Notes under the pieces: model-generated | Seen by the model: only the letters and a program-made list of their open reading frames with translations | Database searches by the model: none | What the model was told of the DNA's origin: nothing | Made by a program: the position numbers and the translations under genes | NCBI RefSeq assembly: GCF_003987645.1 | Contig: NZ_NGKA01000013.1 | Span: 1-64,000, forward strand | Direction of reading: 5' to 3' | DNA length: 64,000 bases | DNA from: Vagococcus elongatus | Lineage (GTDB): Bacteria; Bacillota; Bacilli; Lactobacillales; Vagococcaceae | Shown here: positions 19,310 to 27,561 of the stretch, one piece after another | Numbering within the stretch: position 1 is the stretch's first letter | Layout: each line of letters begins with the position of its first letter

Positions 19310-19971
19310 CAAATTATCAAGGAGTTATTTTTGATATGGATGGGTTGTTGTTTGATACTGAGCAGGTGTATCTTGATGTGAATGTGACCTTAGCTCCGGA
19401 CTTTGGACTGCATGGACTAGATAAATCGTATATGATGAATTTTATCGGCATCTCAGATGAAGAGGTTTTTGCTACTATTCGTAAGGATTTTTCCCATCTG
19501 CCTAGCAAAACGTTGGATGATTTTTTCTATGCAGGGCGGTCTCTAGTACGTGAAATGTTTGAAGGCGGAAAGACGCCTTTGAAACCAGGAGCGGTAGAAA
19601 CATTAGAGTTGCTGCGGAAACATCAAATTCCTAGCGTGATCGCTTCAAGTAATTTAAGGGAATTCATTGAATTGTTGACAGAAAAAGCAAATATTGATCA
19701 TTATTTTTCTGGAATTGTGTCGGCCAATGAAGTTGAAAGAGCCAAGCCAGATCCAGAAATAGTCATTAAGGCAACTGAGTTGTTAAGTCTTGAACCAGAA
19801 AAATGTTTAATGCTGGAAGATTCATTAAACGGTGTCAGGGCCTCCCATGAGGCAAATGTGGATGTAATCGTCATACCCGATTTAATCGCGCCTAATCCTG
19901 AGATGACATCTAAAGCAAAAGTGATTGTGGATAATCTTTTTGAGGCACATCCGTATATTGTGAACGTATAA
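19306..19971 (+). CDS. HAD-superfamily phosphatase (phosphoglucomutase-like)
   Basis: A 221-aa HAD subfamily IA protein with motif I FDMDGLLFDT (D10, D12), motif II near ASSN, and motif III/IV KCLMLEDSLNGV. The layout is that of beta-phosphoglucomutase-like or sugar-phosphate phosphatases; substrate unknown. The start is TTG, four bases inside the end of folC, with AAAGGAG 8 bases upstream. No in-frame ATG occurs before the motif I region, so the TTG is needed. Translation is likely coupled to folC. Confidence 0.88.
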   Translation: MTNYQGVIFDMDGLLFDTEQVYLDVNVTLAPDFGLHGLDKSYMMNFIGISDEEVFATIRKDFSHLPSKTLDDFFYAGRSLVREMFEGGKTPLKPGAVETLELLRKHQIPSVIASSNLREFIELLTEKANIDHYFSGIVSANEVERAKPDPEIVIKATELLSLEPEKCLMLEDSLNGVRASHEANVDVIVIPDLIAPNPEMTSKAKVIVDNLFEAHPYIVNV

Positions 19972-20016
19972 AATAAACTGTCTGATTTTAACTAGTCAGG
20001 TAATAATAGTTAGTAA

Positions 20017-20056
20017 TAAGGCACCTTTGAAATCTTGAATGATTTAGGTGCCTTTG
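20017..20056 (+). terminator. Terminator of the valS-folC-HAD transcript
   Basis: AAGGCACCT pairs with AGGTGCCTT; a T-rich tail follows. The remainder of the gap to 20285 is AT-rich and I see no gene in it. Confidence 0.8.
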
Positions 20057-20285
20057 TTGTATTTTTAAGATTCTTTTCGAAAAATAGAAATGTATTCAGC
20101 AGTTAGATTTAGATTGAAATATCGAGTTTAATCTGCTTTACATCAAATTTGTGATAAGTCAAATAGTTTTTCATAAGTTGTCTTCCCTATGATATGAGAT
20201 ATTGATCAGTTTAATTTAAAAGTCGTTTTAAACTGTCAAGGAATTATTTTGTCTGATATTAATTATTGCTCATGAGTTAAGGGAG

Positions 20286-20309
20286 ATGTTTGTAAAGTGT
20301 TACAAACAT
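20286..20309. repeat. Perfect inverted repeat, 10-bp arms
   Basis: ATGTTTGTAA and TTACAAACAT separated by AGTG. It lies just beyond the terminator of the minus-strand PTS operon. Its core resembles the palindrome in front of that operon (24211). Role unknown; it could be an operator or a second stem. Confidence 0.7.
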
Positions 20310-20351
20310 AAAAAAGCACATGATATGAACTTTTTTGTCAGTATCATGTAC
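20310..20351 (-). terminator. Terminator of the hexose PTS operon
   Basis: On the minus strand, GTACATGATA pairs with TATCATGTGC (one mismatch), followed by six T residues. Confidence 0.75.
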
Positions 20352-20396
20352 TTCGCACTAATGGATTTTGTTTTAGTGACTAATATTATTAATAAT

Positions 20397-21368
20397 TTAC
20401 TTACAAGGCACAGCTGTTTTATCAAGCACAGCATTCAACTGTTCCATATTTTTGCGTCCTTGATCTCTTAACCAATTTCTCGTAGCTATTTCTCCCTCAT
20501 TGATGAATATAGGTACAGCGTCTTGCCAAGTTGCACGACCGCATAACACACCATTAAATGTTGAACCTGCTTCATGTGCAAAGTAGAGAGTTTTTTGAAA
20601 TAATTCAGAGCTCACACCAGCACTTAAAAAGATGAACGGAAGGTGTGTGGCTTCACTCTGTTTTTTAAAATAAGATTGGGCTTCTTCTTTTGAAAAAATA
20701 GTATCCTCTACATCGTTCGCAAATCCTTCTATATAATTCATGTTAACTGGTACTTCAACTTTTAAAACATCCACATGATATTGTGGTTTTGAAAATTCTT
20801 GCATCATCTGAATGACTTTATCAGGTTTGATCTTAGCAAACTCTTTACTGCTGTTGTCATCAATAGAGGCATCATAAGAAAGAAGTTCCAGATAGAACGG
20901 CATTTTTTCTGCTACACATTCTGAACCGATTCTTTCTACGAAGGCCTGCTTTCGATCATTTACAGCATCGTCTTCTGTTACATCGTAATAAAGCAGAAAT
21001 TTTACTGCATCTGCCCCAAAATCTTTTATGCGTCGAACGGACCATTCGTGAAGCAAATCGGGAAAACGCCCTGGTTCAGATGCATCGTATCCTGTCTGCT
21101 CATAAGCGATTAGCAAACCTGCGTTCTCGGAGCGGACGGTGGCTGCTTCCAAACCATATTCTGGATCTAGCAGTATTGAAGAAGCATAGGGCGTCAGTTC
21201 TTCTGAAACAAGTGCTTTGAACTGCTTTGCTGCTTTGTCGATATCGCCGTTGTAATTTTCTCGTGCGAACATCTTTCTCAGTGCTCCACGCTGATCAATG
21301 GCTATAGCAGCAATGACTCCATTATCATCAGTCAACTTTTCCATTTTATTATTCTTTATGCTATTCAT
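20397..21368 (-). CDS. Tagatose 1,6-bisphosphate aldolase (LacD family)
   Basis: A 323-aa class I aldolase cleaving tagatose 1,6-bisphosphate (LacD is also loose on other ketose bisphosphates). Recognisable features are IAAIAIDQRGAL, ILLDPEYG, DAVKFLLYYDV, the Schiff-base lysine region VDVLKVEVPVNM, and GVLCGRATWQD. It is the last gene of the four-gene PTS operon. The LacD family is secure; the physiological substrate is inferred from its partners. Confidence 0.9.
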   Translation of the reverse strand: MNSIKNNKMEKLTDDNGVIAAIAIDQRGALRKMFARENYNGDIDKAAKQFKALVSEELTPYASSILLDPEYGLEAATVRSENAGLLIAYEQTGYDASEPGRFPDLLHEWSVRRIKDFGADAVKFLLYYDVTEDDAVNDRKQAFVERIGSECVAEKMPFYLELLSYDASIDDNSSKEFAKIKPDKVIQMMQEFSKPQYHVDVLKVEVPVNMNYIEGFANDVEDTIFSKEEAQSYFKKQSEATHLPFIFLSAGVSSELFQKTLYFAHEAGSTFNGVLCGRATWQDAVPIFINEGEIATRNWLRDQGRKNMEQLNAVLDKTAVPCK

Positions 21369-21377
21369 CTCATTCTC

Positions 21378-21824
21378 CTAATTTGTAATACTTTCTTGAA
21401 TGACTGAAAGTATTTCCTCTTCATTATGTGCTTCTTTAATTAATTGTTTTTTCTCTTCATTCATCAACATTCTGGAAATCTTTGATAACATTTGCAAATG
21501 GGTTGTCCCCGCTTCATCTTCTGGTATGAAGAGACCAATAACGACATGGATTTTTTCTCCGTCCATTGACTGCCACTCTAATGGTATATTGTTTTTAACA
21601 ACGATAACTGCCGGGGACGATATGGCAGCTGATTTGGCGTGAGGAATAGCGAATCCATCCATCATTCCGGTTGTACTTTCTTTTTCTCTTTGAATCAATG
21701 CCTTTTTAATTTGCCTTGCATTTTTCCCGTATCCAAGAGAAACGATGGCATTTGCTAAGAAATCAAACATCTCATGTTGTGATTTACATTGTTGATTTAG
21801 GAAAATATGATTTTGACTGATCAA
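21378..21824 (-). CDS. PTS EIIA component, fructose/mannitol type
   Basis: A 148-aa cytoplasmic PTS_EIIA_2 domain. The phosphorylated histidine is H62 in GFAIPHAK. It passes phosphate from HPr to the EIIB domain of the next gene upstream (16-base gap). A single-domain EIIA in this operon, rather than a fused FruA, is the arrangement of many Lactobacillales fructose-family systems. Confidence 0.92.
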   Translation of the reverse strand: MISQNHIFLNQQCKSQHEMFDFLANAIVSLGYGKNARQIKKALIQREKESTTGMMDGFAIPHAKSAAISSPAVIVVKNNIPLEWQSMDGEKIHVVIGLFIPEDEAGTTHLQMLSKISRMLMNEEKKQLIKEAHNEEEILSVIQESITN

Positions 21825-21839
21825 GAGTTATTCTCCTTT

Positions 21840-23240
21840 CTATATTTGTTCTTTCTTTTGGCTGCTTTTTTGTACAATCCCTAGAAGTACTCCGCCAATA
21901 ATTGAGCCTATCAAAATTGCAAGTATCCACATTAAAGGGTGAGTGACTACCGGCAGTACTAAAAAACCTCCATGAGGAGCTGGCACTTGTACTTTAAAGA
22001 AGTATGTTAAAACTGCTGCAACTGAAGAGCCTACCATCATTATTGGAATATTTTTCAAAGGACTTTTTGCGGCAAACGGAATAGCACCTTCGGTAATATG
22101 TGTTGATCCAAGAATAAAGTTGACTAAACCGGCATTACGATCCTCTTTTGAATAAGAGTCTTTAAATAAAAGAACAGCAACAGTTGTCATCAAAGGAGGT
22201 GCAATACATGCTGCAGAAACTCCCGCCATAAAGGTGGTGTTTCCTTGTGCCAACAATAATGTTCCTGTTACATAGGCAGCCTTGTTTACGGGTCCTCCCA
22301 TGTCGAAGGCGCTCATACATCCTACAATGATACCTAAAATCAAAGGATTGGAATTTTCAAAACCAGCAAGGAAATCCATCATCCATTCATTGACACCTGA
22401 CATTGGTTCGGATAGGAGAGTCATGACGACTCCTATGACAAAAACACCGATTACGGGATAAAGAAAAATCACTTTTAATCCATCAAGAGATTTTGGAAGA
22501 TTTTTGAATAATTTAGATAATAGCACAATTAAATAACCAGCTAAGAATCCTGAAATAATACCTCCTAGAAAACCTGTTCCGCCGTTATTCGCAACCAATC
22601 CACCAACAAATCCGATGACTAATCCAGGTCGTTTGGCAATACTTTCTGCGATATAAGCTGACAATACAGGCACCATCATCCCCATTGAAGCTCCTCCAAT
22701 GGTTTTAAGCATTGCTGCAAACGCATTGTATTGTACGTGGTCTGGTTCAGCTGAGTATATTCCCCACAAGAAGGAGATTGCTATCAGTACCCCACCGCCC
22801 ACGACAAACGGCAACATATGGGAAACGCCGTTCATCAAATGCTTATATATTGCGTGGCCGATACCAGTGCCGTCTCTTGTTTCTGTACTGCTACCAGCAG
22901 TTTGGCTTGCAGTGCCTTTTCTGATGATACCTTTTCCTTCTAAAGCTTGTTCGATCAATAAATCAGGTTCTTTAATACCTTTTCCAACGGATACTTCTAT
23001 CACGCGCTTGCCAGCAAAACGTTCACTTTGTACATCCTTGTCAGCGGCAATAATGATAACTTCGGCATTACGAATTTCTTCTTCTGTAAACTCATTTTCA
23101 ATACCTACTTGTCCATGAGTTTCTACCTTTATTGAGATGTTTTTTTTCTTAGCAGCTTGTTCTAGTGCCTCTGCAGCCATGTATGTGTGCGCGATACCTG
23201 TTGGACACCCTGTGGCAGCTAAAATTTTATACGTTGTCAT
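21840..23240 (-). CDS. PTS fructose-family transporter, EIIBC
   Basis: A 466-aa transporter. The N-terminal EIIB domain carries the phosphocysteine C12 in ATGCPTGIAHTYMAA. A linker rich in Ser/Thr/Gly follows (about 105-130), then an EIIC domain with about eight to ten membrane segments. These include the conserved GGGVLIAISF and the GPVNKAAYV, SAACIAPPL and THITEGAIPF loops. It belongs to the fructose family of EII; the sugar would enter as a 1-phosphate. The substrate could be fructose or tagatose. Confidence 0.92.
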   Translation of the reverse strand: MTTYKILAATGCPTGIAHTYMAAEALEQAAKKKNISIKVETHGQVGIENEFTEEEIRNAEVIIIAADKDVQSERFAGKRVIEVSVGKGIKEPDLLIEQALEGKGIIRKGTASQTAGSSTETRDGTGIGHAIYKHLMNGVSHMLPFVVGGGVLIAISFLWGIYSAEPDHVQYNAFAAMLKTIGGASMGMMVPVLSAYIAESIAKRPGLVIGFVGGLVANNGGTGFLGGIISGFLAGYLIVLLSKLFKNLPKSLDGLKVIFLYPVIGVFVIGVVMTLLSEPMSGVNEWMMDFLAGFENSNPLILGIIVGCMSAFDMGGPVNKAAYVTGTLLLAQGNTTFMAGVSAACIAPPLMTTVAVLLFKDSYSKEDRNAGLVNFILGSTHITEGAIPFAAKSPLKNIPIMMVGSSVAAVLTYFFKVQVPAPHGGFLVLPVVTHPLMWILAILIGSIIGGVLLGIVQKSSQKKEQI

Positions 23241-23244
23241 TCTT

Positions 23245-24171
23245 TTATTCCCCCATTCTTTTTATTGTTATTTGCTTGGCTAAATCTTCTGTATCTGAAA
23301 AATCAGTGAGGCCTTCCTGAAATGCAGTTGAACTTCCTGCTGCTATTGCTTGTCTTAAGCTGTCTTCTTTACTAAGACCTTTTAACTGACAACCTAAAAA
23401 TGTGCCTAAGAGTGTGTCCCCTGCGCCGGCGGTATTAACCAACTTACCTTTTGGTGCATTACCTCTTAAAATTATTTGGTTGTCCATAAAGATGGCCCCT
23501 TCTCCTCCAAGTGACAGAAGTACCTGACGACTCCCTTGTGAGATTAATTTTTTGGCATAATGAATTAGTTCCTCTTCTGTGGATAACGGAGTCCCAAACC
23601 ATTCACTTAATTCCTCTTCATTTGGTTTTAATAAATAAGGTTGATATGCCAAGCAGTCAATCACTTCACGATAACTCGAGTCCAACACCAGTTTAATTCC
23701 TTGTGCGTGGCAAATTTTTGATATCTCAACTAGAATATCAGGCTGGCATCCTCTTGGTAAACTTCCTGACACACATAGCATATCTCCTGCCTCGATTTGC
23801 TTTATTTTTTTTAGCAGTTCTGCTTGTGCCTGCTCATCAACATAAGGTCCAGGATTGACCACCTTATATTCAGTTTTCTCACTTTCAACATTGATAAACA
23901 CATTGATTCTTGTTACACCATCCACACGAACAAAATCTTCTTGTATGTTTCTTTCTGTCAAAGCTTCTTGTATAAATGTTCCTGTGAAGCCAGCGCTAAA
24001 TCCTTGGGCGACATTTTCAATTCCTAGTAGATTTAATATGAATGAGATGTTCACTCCTTTACCGTTCGGTTGTATGTCATCATTGAGAGTCCGGTTGACA
24101 ACTTTAGGTATCAAATTCTTTGTTTGACAAAACAAATCAATGGCAGGATTCATTGTTACTGTATATATCAT
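23245..24171 (-). CDS. PfkB-type hexose phosphate kinase (FruK/LacC-like)
   Basis: A 308-aa ribokinase-family enzyme. It begins MIYTVTMNPAIDLF, has the NGKGVNIS motif, and ends with the VNTAGAGDTLLGTF anion-hole and catalytic-base motif. Members phosphorylate fructose 1-phosphate (FruK) or tagatose 6-phosphate (LacC). It is the first gene of the operon and stands next to a fructose-type EII and a LacD-type aldolase. A ketohexose 1-phosphate substrate is therefore likely, possibly tagatose 1-phosphate. Confidence 0.88.
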   Translation of the reverse strand: MIYTVTMNPAIDLFCQTKNLIPKVVNRTLNDDIQPNGKGVNISFILNLLGIENVAQGFSAGFTGTFIQEALTERNIQEDFVRVDGVTRINVFINVESEKTEYKVVNPGPYVDEQAQAELLKKIKQIEAGDMLCVSGSLPRGCQPDILVEISKICHAQGIKLVLDSSYREVIDCLAYQPYLLKPNEEELSEWFGTPLSTEEELIHYAKKLISQGSRQVLLSLGGEGAIFMDNQIILRGNAPKGKLVNTAGAGDTLLGTFLGCQLKGLSKEDSLRQAIAAGSSTAFQEGLTDFSDTEDLAKQITIKRMGE

Positions 24172-24210
24172 ATTTTACCTCCTTCATTCTTATTATGACA
24201 TGTTAGTAAT

Positions 24211-24224
24211 TGTAAATGTTTACA
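24211..24224. promoter_or_regulatory. Palindromic operator / possible cre site
   Basis: TGTAAATGTTTACA, with 6-bp inverted arms, lies between the divergent kinase and RpiR genes. It fits a CcpA cre site except for T in place of C in the central CG, and could equally be the RpiR operator. Confidence 0.55.
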
Positions 24225-24291
24225 GATTTCGATATAGTAAAAGAGAAATCATGAAAAAATTTACACATTGAATATAGGAAAGGGGATTAAA

Positions 24292-25044
24292 GTGAATAAA
24301 CCAACTAATCTGAGTGATTCTGAATCTTATTTGTGGCAGTATATCAATAATCATCTTAACGATATTCCTAAACTTAGCATTGTTACATTAAGCGAATTGG
24401 CTAATGTTTCTACTGCGACAGTCGTCAGAACGATGAAAAAAATGGGATTTGAAGGATATACAGCCTTTAAACACACCTTGAAATTTGCAAATCGTGATGA
24501 GGTGATTTCTATGGATATTGCAGATTCTGAAATAAAAAAAGCTATTAATAAAAATAAAATTGAAGTGTTAAACACGATTGCTAATTTAAATAGTGATGTT
24601 ATTGAAGATACTATCCAGACGATTCAGAGTGCTGAAAGAATACTTATTTTTGCGAGAGGTTTTTCTGTTTGGATTGCTAAAGAGATGTCTATTAAATTTC
24701 AACTGTTGGATAAATACTCTGAACTACACGATGATCCTAATATTATTAAAATTAGAAGCGAGAGTATAAAAAAAGAAGACATTGTTATTTTTATTTCACT
24801 CGGAGGAGAGACTGAGGAACTGGTAGTAGCTGCTAAAAATTGCCAAAAAAATGGAGTTCACACCATTACACTGACAACAAATGAGCACAGTAGGCTAGCA
24901 CAACTTTCCGATACGTTATTTATCGGTCATAAAAGCTCGCAGACGTATATACCAGAATATGAAGTTCATTCAAGACTTCCACTGTCAATTATCAGCCGAA
25001 TTATTATTGATGCCTATGTCATACGGATGTCTTCATCTAAGTAG
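24292..25044 (+). CDS. MurR/RpiR family transcriptional regulator
   Basis: A 250-aa regulator. The N-terminal HTH_6 domain (residues 1-75; TLSELANVSTATVVRTMKKMGFEGYTAFK) is followed by a SIS sugar-phosphate-binding domain (about 105-235; ILIFARGFSVWIAKEM and VIFISLGGETEELV). It is divergent from the PTS operon and probably controls it, sensing the sugar phosphate made. The GTG at 24292 is chosen because AAAGGGG lies about 6 bases upstream; an in-frame TTG at 24268 has no such site. Confidence 0.92.
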   Translation: MNKPTNLSDSESYLWQYINNHLNDIPKLSIVTLSELANVSTATVVRTMKKMGFEGYTAFKHTLKFANRDEVISMDIADSEIKKAINKNKIEVLNTIANLNSDVIEDTIQTIQSAERILIFARGFSVWIAKEMSIKFQLLDKYSELHDDPNIIKIRSESIKKEDIVIFISLGGETEELVVAAKNCQKNGVHTITLTTNEHSRLAQLSDTLFIGHKSSQTYIPEYEVHSRLPLSIISRIIIDAYVIRMSSSK

Positions 25045-25198
25045 CCGGAGTAACCGAAAAATTCTAAATGTCATGATGTCTAGAAAAGATTACTTTACCA
25101 ATGATTATTTCTTAAAGAATAGGAAGCAGCCATTAGTTAATGAAATATCTCCCCTTTTTTGAATATTAATAGGGAAATGATGTGAAAGAAGGGGAATT

Positions 25199-25897
25199 AT
25201 GGAAAGGGTAAAAGAACGGACTGCTCTAATCAGAGAAATGCCTCTCTCCAGCTTACCAAGAGAACGCTTGTTATTATACGGGGGCAGTGCGTTGTCAGAA
25301 CAAGAGTTATTAGCGATTGTTTTGCGTACTGGATCTCAGGGAAAAAATGTGATGCGGCTGGCATCGGAAGTACTGCACCATTTTGAGAGCCTGTATGATT
25401 TAAAAAAAGCCAGTCTAGAAGAACTTCAAGCCATATCCGGAATTGGAAAAGTCAAATCGATTGAATTGGCAGCAATGTTTGAGCTGGGAACACGTATCGC
25501 CCAAGCAAACCAAATCAAGCTGGGACAGGTGGTTTCTAGTTCCTCATTAGGACAAATGATGATCGACGAGTTGAAAGATTTACAGCAGGAACATCTGGTG
25601 GGCATTTATTTAAATACTAAAAATGAAATGATCAAAAAAGAAGTTTTGTTCATCGGCTCTCTGAACCAAAGCATTGCCCACCCCAGAGAGATTTATCGAA
25701 GTGCAGTTAAATATGCTGCGGCGAGATTTATTCTAGTGCATAACCATCCTTCCGGAAATCCTAAAATGTCTCAAAACGACATTGATTTTACCAAGAGAAT
25801 TGTGGAATGCGGCGAATTGATCGGCATCGAATTATTAGACCACTTGATTGTCGGTCATGACTCCTACATAAGTTTGCGGGAAGAGGGGATTGTTTAA
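25199..25897 (+). CDS. radC: RadC family protein
   Basis: A 232-aa protein with an N-terminal helix-hairpin-helix region (ELQAISGIGKVKSIELAA, about 80-98) and a C-terminal JAB/MPN domain with the metal-site motif HNHPSGNPKMSQND (about 181-194). RadC was once thought a repair protein, but its activity is not established. An AAGAAGGGG site precedes the ATG. Confidence 0.93.
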   Translation: MERVKERTALIREMPLSSLPRERLLLYGGSALSEQELLAIVLRTGSQGKNVMRLASEVLHHFESLYDLKKASLEELQAISGIGKVKSIELAAMFELGTRIAQANQIKLGQVVSSSSLGQMMIDELKDLQQEHLVGIYLNTKNEMIKKEVLFIGSLNQSIAHPREIYRSAVKYAAARFILVHNHPSGNPKMSQNDIDFTKRIVECGELIGIELLDHLIVGHDSYISLREEGIV

Positions 25898-25915
25898 AAA
25901 CAATAGGGTTCTTGG

Positions 25916-25944
25916 TTGCATTTGTTAGCGTCTTCATGTATGAT
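25916..25944 (+). promoter_or_regulatory. Predicted cold-shock gene promoter
   Basis: TTGCAT (25916-25921), 17-bp spacer, TATGAT (25939-25944). It implies an untranslated leader of about 110 bases, as is usual for csp genes. Confidence 0.6.
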
Positions 25945-26060
25945 GTTATTGTAATTTTGTGGGGGATATTTTAGTTGTATAGTTAAAACAAAGCACTTCT
26001 AAAGATGGCCGCAACGAGTTACAAGTATATGTGTGTATGAACACAAGGAGGAAACACAAG

Positions 26061-26261
26061 ATGGAACAAGGTACAGTAAAATGGTTTAATGCAGAAAAGG
26101 GATTTGGATTCATTCAGCGAGAAGAAGGCGATGATGTTTTCGTACATTTCTCAGCAATTGAAGGAGACGGATTTAAAACTTTGGAAGAAGGTCAATCCGT
26201 AAGTTTTGATGTCGAAGACAGCGATCGTGGACCTCAAGCGACAAATGTAACTAAAAACTAA
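26061..26261 (+). CDS. Cold-shock protein (CspA family)
   Basis: A 66-aa single-domain RNA/DNA-binding protein. RNP1 is KGFGFIQ and RNP2 is VFVHFSAI, in the order and spacing of all Csp proteins. The ATG at 26061 follows AAGGAGGA; an in-frame upstream ATG (26031) lacks support. The long leader may respond to cold by refolding, as known for other csp genes. Confidence 0.95.
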   Translation: MEQGTVKWFNAEKGFGFIQREEGDDVFVHFSAIEGDGFKTLEEGQSVSFDVEDSDRGPQATNVTKN

Positions 26262-26280
26262 ACTGGTCTAACGCATTCAT

Positions 26281-26307
26281 CCCTCATGATTTTCATGAGG
26301 GTTTTTT
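26281..26307 (+). terminator. Terminator after the csp gene
   Basis: CCCTCATGA pairs with TCATGAGGG around a 3-base loop, then GTTTTTTAT-like tail. Confidence 0.9.
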
Positions 26308-26361
26308 ATATTTGGGGATAAAATCTGATATGATGGTGTTATATAAAAAGGAGTCGATGAG

Positions 26362-26496
26362 ATGGAGAAAATACTGATTGTAGAAGATAATCTGGAAGTT
26401 AGCGAGATGCTGGAAAAAATATTACAGGAGAGCTATCAGGTCGTCCTCTTGATTTCTTCCAATCAACCCATAGATCTCTCCCTGCCTGATGGTTAA
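26362..26496 (+). pseudogene. Response-regulator stump (N-terminal only)
   Basis: A 44-codon frame starting with ATG and an AAGGAG site 8 bases upstream. The first 26 residues read as the start of a receiver domain (MEKILIVEDNLEVSEMLEKI: first strand, acidic pair E8-D9, first helix). From about 26440 the similarity stops and the frame runs into an antisense gene fragment, then TAA. The phospho-acceptor Asp and the DNA-binding domain are missing. This is one side of a deletion scar; the other side is the ABC ATPase stump. Confidence 0.8.
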
Positions 26497-26568
26497 ATTG
26501 ATATTAGTCAAAGCTGACTGATGGTGGTACTTCTTTGAAAGATTTCTAACGGATAGTATTTCTGTCAC
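26422..26568 (-). pseudogene. ABC transporter ATPase stump (N-terminal only)
   Basis: On the minus strand, a GTG with GGAGG upstream opens a 48-codon frame. It reads as the N-terminus of an ABC ATPase of the BcrA/antibiotic-resistance type: TEILSVRNLSKKY, then LTIRQGEIYGLIGRN. It breaks exactly where the Walker A GAGKTT should follow, and continues into the antisense of the response-regulator stump. The two stumps meet head on between about 26440 and 26456. A two-component/ABC peptide-resistance type locus was probably lost here. Confidence 0.8.
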
Positions 26569-26655
26569 TGTTTGTCCGCCTCCATTTCTATAACTCCACT
26601 ATAATCGATAAGAATAAATTAACTCTTAAATCATTTATTAAGTGATTCTTAAATC

Positions 26656-26698
26656 AAAAAACTCCTATCCTTTAAAATAAGGAATAGGAGTTTTTTGT
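26656..26698. terminator. Hairpin terminator before the DUF3042 gene
   Basis: ACTCCTAT-CCTT pairs with AAGG-ATAGGAGT, with A-tract on the left and T-tract on the right, so it could serve either strand. It would end the DUF3042 transcript on the minus strand. Confidence 0.75.
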
Positions 26699-26702
26699 TT
26701 CA

Positions 26703-26870
26703 TTATCTTGCGTAGCTTTTACGCATTGCTTTTCTACGATTGTCTTCAATCATGTTTTCTTTTTCTTCGATAGGCTCAATAATTACTTTTTTTACACCAA
26801 AGGCGACCCCAGCAACTGCTGCCAAAGTAAAAACTGTTCCAGCTAAAAACCCAGAAGTAAATTTTTTCAT
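26703..26870 (-). CDS. DUF3042 family small membrane protein
   Basis: A 55-aa protein starting MKKFTSGFLAGTVFTLAAVA, with one N-terminal hydrophobic segment (about residues 6-26), then FGVKKVIIEPIEEKEN and a basic tail ending KAMRKSYAR. This matches DUF3042, a small Lactobacillales family of unknown function. The ATG has an AAAGGATGA site on the minus strand. It is divergent from the next gene. Confidence 0.85.
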   Translation of the reverse strand: MKKFTSGFLAGTVFTLAAVAGVAFGVKKVIIEPIEEKENMIEDNRRKAMRKSYAR

Positions 26871-27064
26871 CGGACATCATCCTTTCCTATGCTTACATTA
26901 TCCAATATTTGCTTTATAAAATCCAGTATCAGCATAAGCTTTGCACAAAAAATAATAGTTAGGTGAATTTCTGGCTGTTTCGTCATATAATAGATAGGGT
27001 GGTCTGGAAAAATAGGCCTTTTATATCTATTTGAAAGAAGATACGTACATAGAAGGAGTTAGTT

Positions 27065-27553
27065 ATGACAATCGATCAATCAGCGTGGCATTATGAGGTG
27101 CCGGATTTTCCGCGGGAGCTGGCAAATGAACAGGGAGGGGTACACATTGCCTTTTTTCTGCGATGGATGATAGAAAATGGATTTTCGGGAGCGGAATTGC
27201 AAGAGGAGTATCCTGACATTCAAAAAAAAGTAAAAGAAAACGAGATAGAGGCGTTTGATCTTTTGACTGTCTTTTTTGATGGTGTCTTGTTAGAAGAAGA
27301 CTTTACGCCAGAAGGTGCCAGATTTGCCAATGCATACTACTTGGAAAAAGAAACCTTTTCCCGAGCAAACGGAAATTATTTAGAAGATTATGAAGGCATC
27401 ATGCCCCAGCTGGAACATATCAAAGGTTTTGAAAGAATTTATCAAGGGGTCATTTACAATGAATCTAATTATGAAGAAGTCAAAAAAACCGTAGACAGAC
27501 GTTTTAAAGCATATCAAAAATGGTTAGAAAATAATTCTGACCCAAAGAGATGA
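27065..27553 (+). CDS. Conserved protein resembling DUF7832
   Basis: A 162-aa acidic soluble protein. The opening SAWHYEVPDFPRELANEQGGVHIAFFLRW-type pattern resembles DUF7832 proteins (W-H-Y, D-F-P, G-x-H-I-x-x-F-L). No catalytic motif is evident and function is unknown. The ATG follows AAGGAG at about 7 bases. It is the first gene of a tight run with GDPD, miaA, hflX and ynbB. Confidence 0.6.
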   Translation: MTIDQSAWHYEVPDFPRELANEQGGVHIAFFLRWMIENGFSGAELQEEYPDIQKKVKENEIEAFDLLTVFFDGVLLEEDFTPEGARFANAYYLEKETFSRANGNYLEDYEGIMPQLEHIKGFERIYQGVIYNESNYEEVKKTVDRRFKAYQKWLENNSDPKR

Positions 27554-27561
27554 GGATAGAA

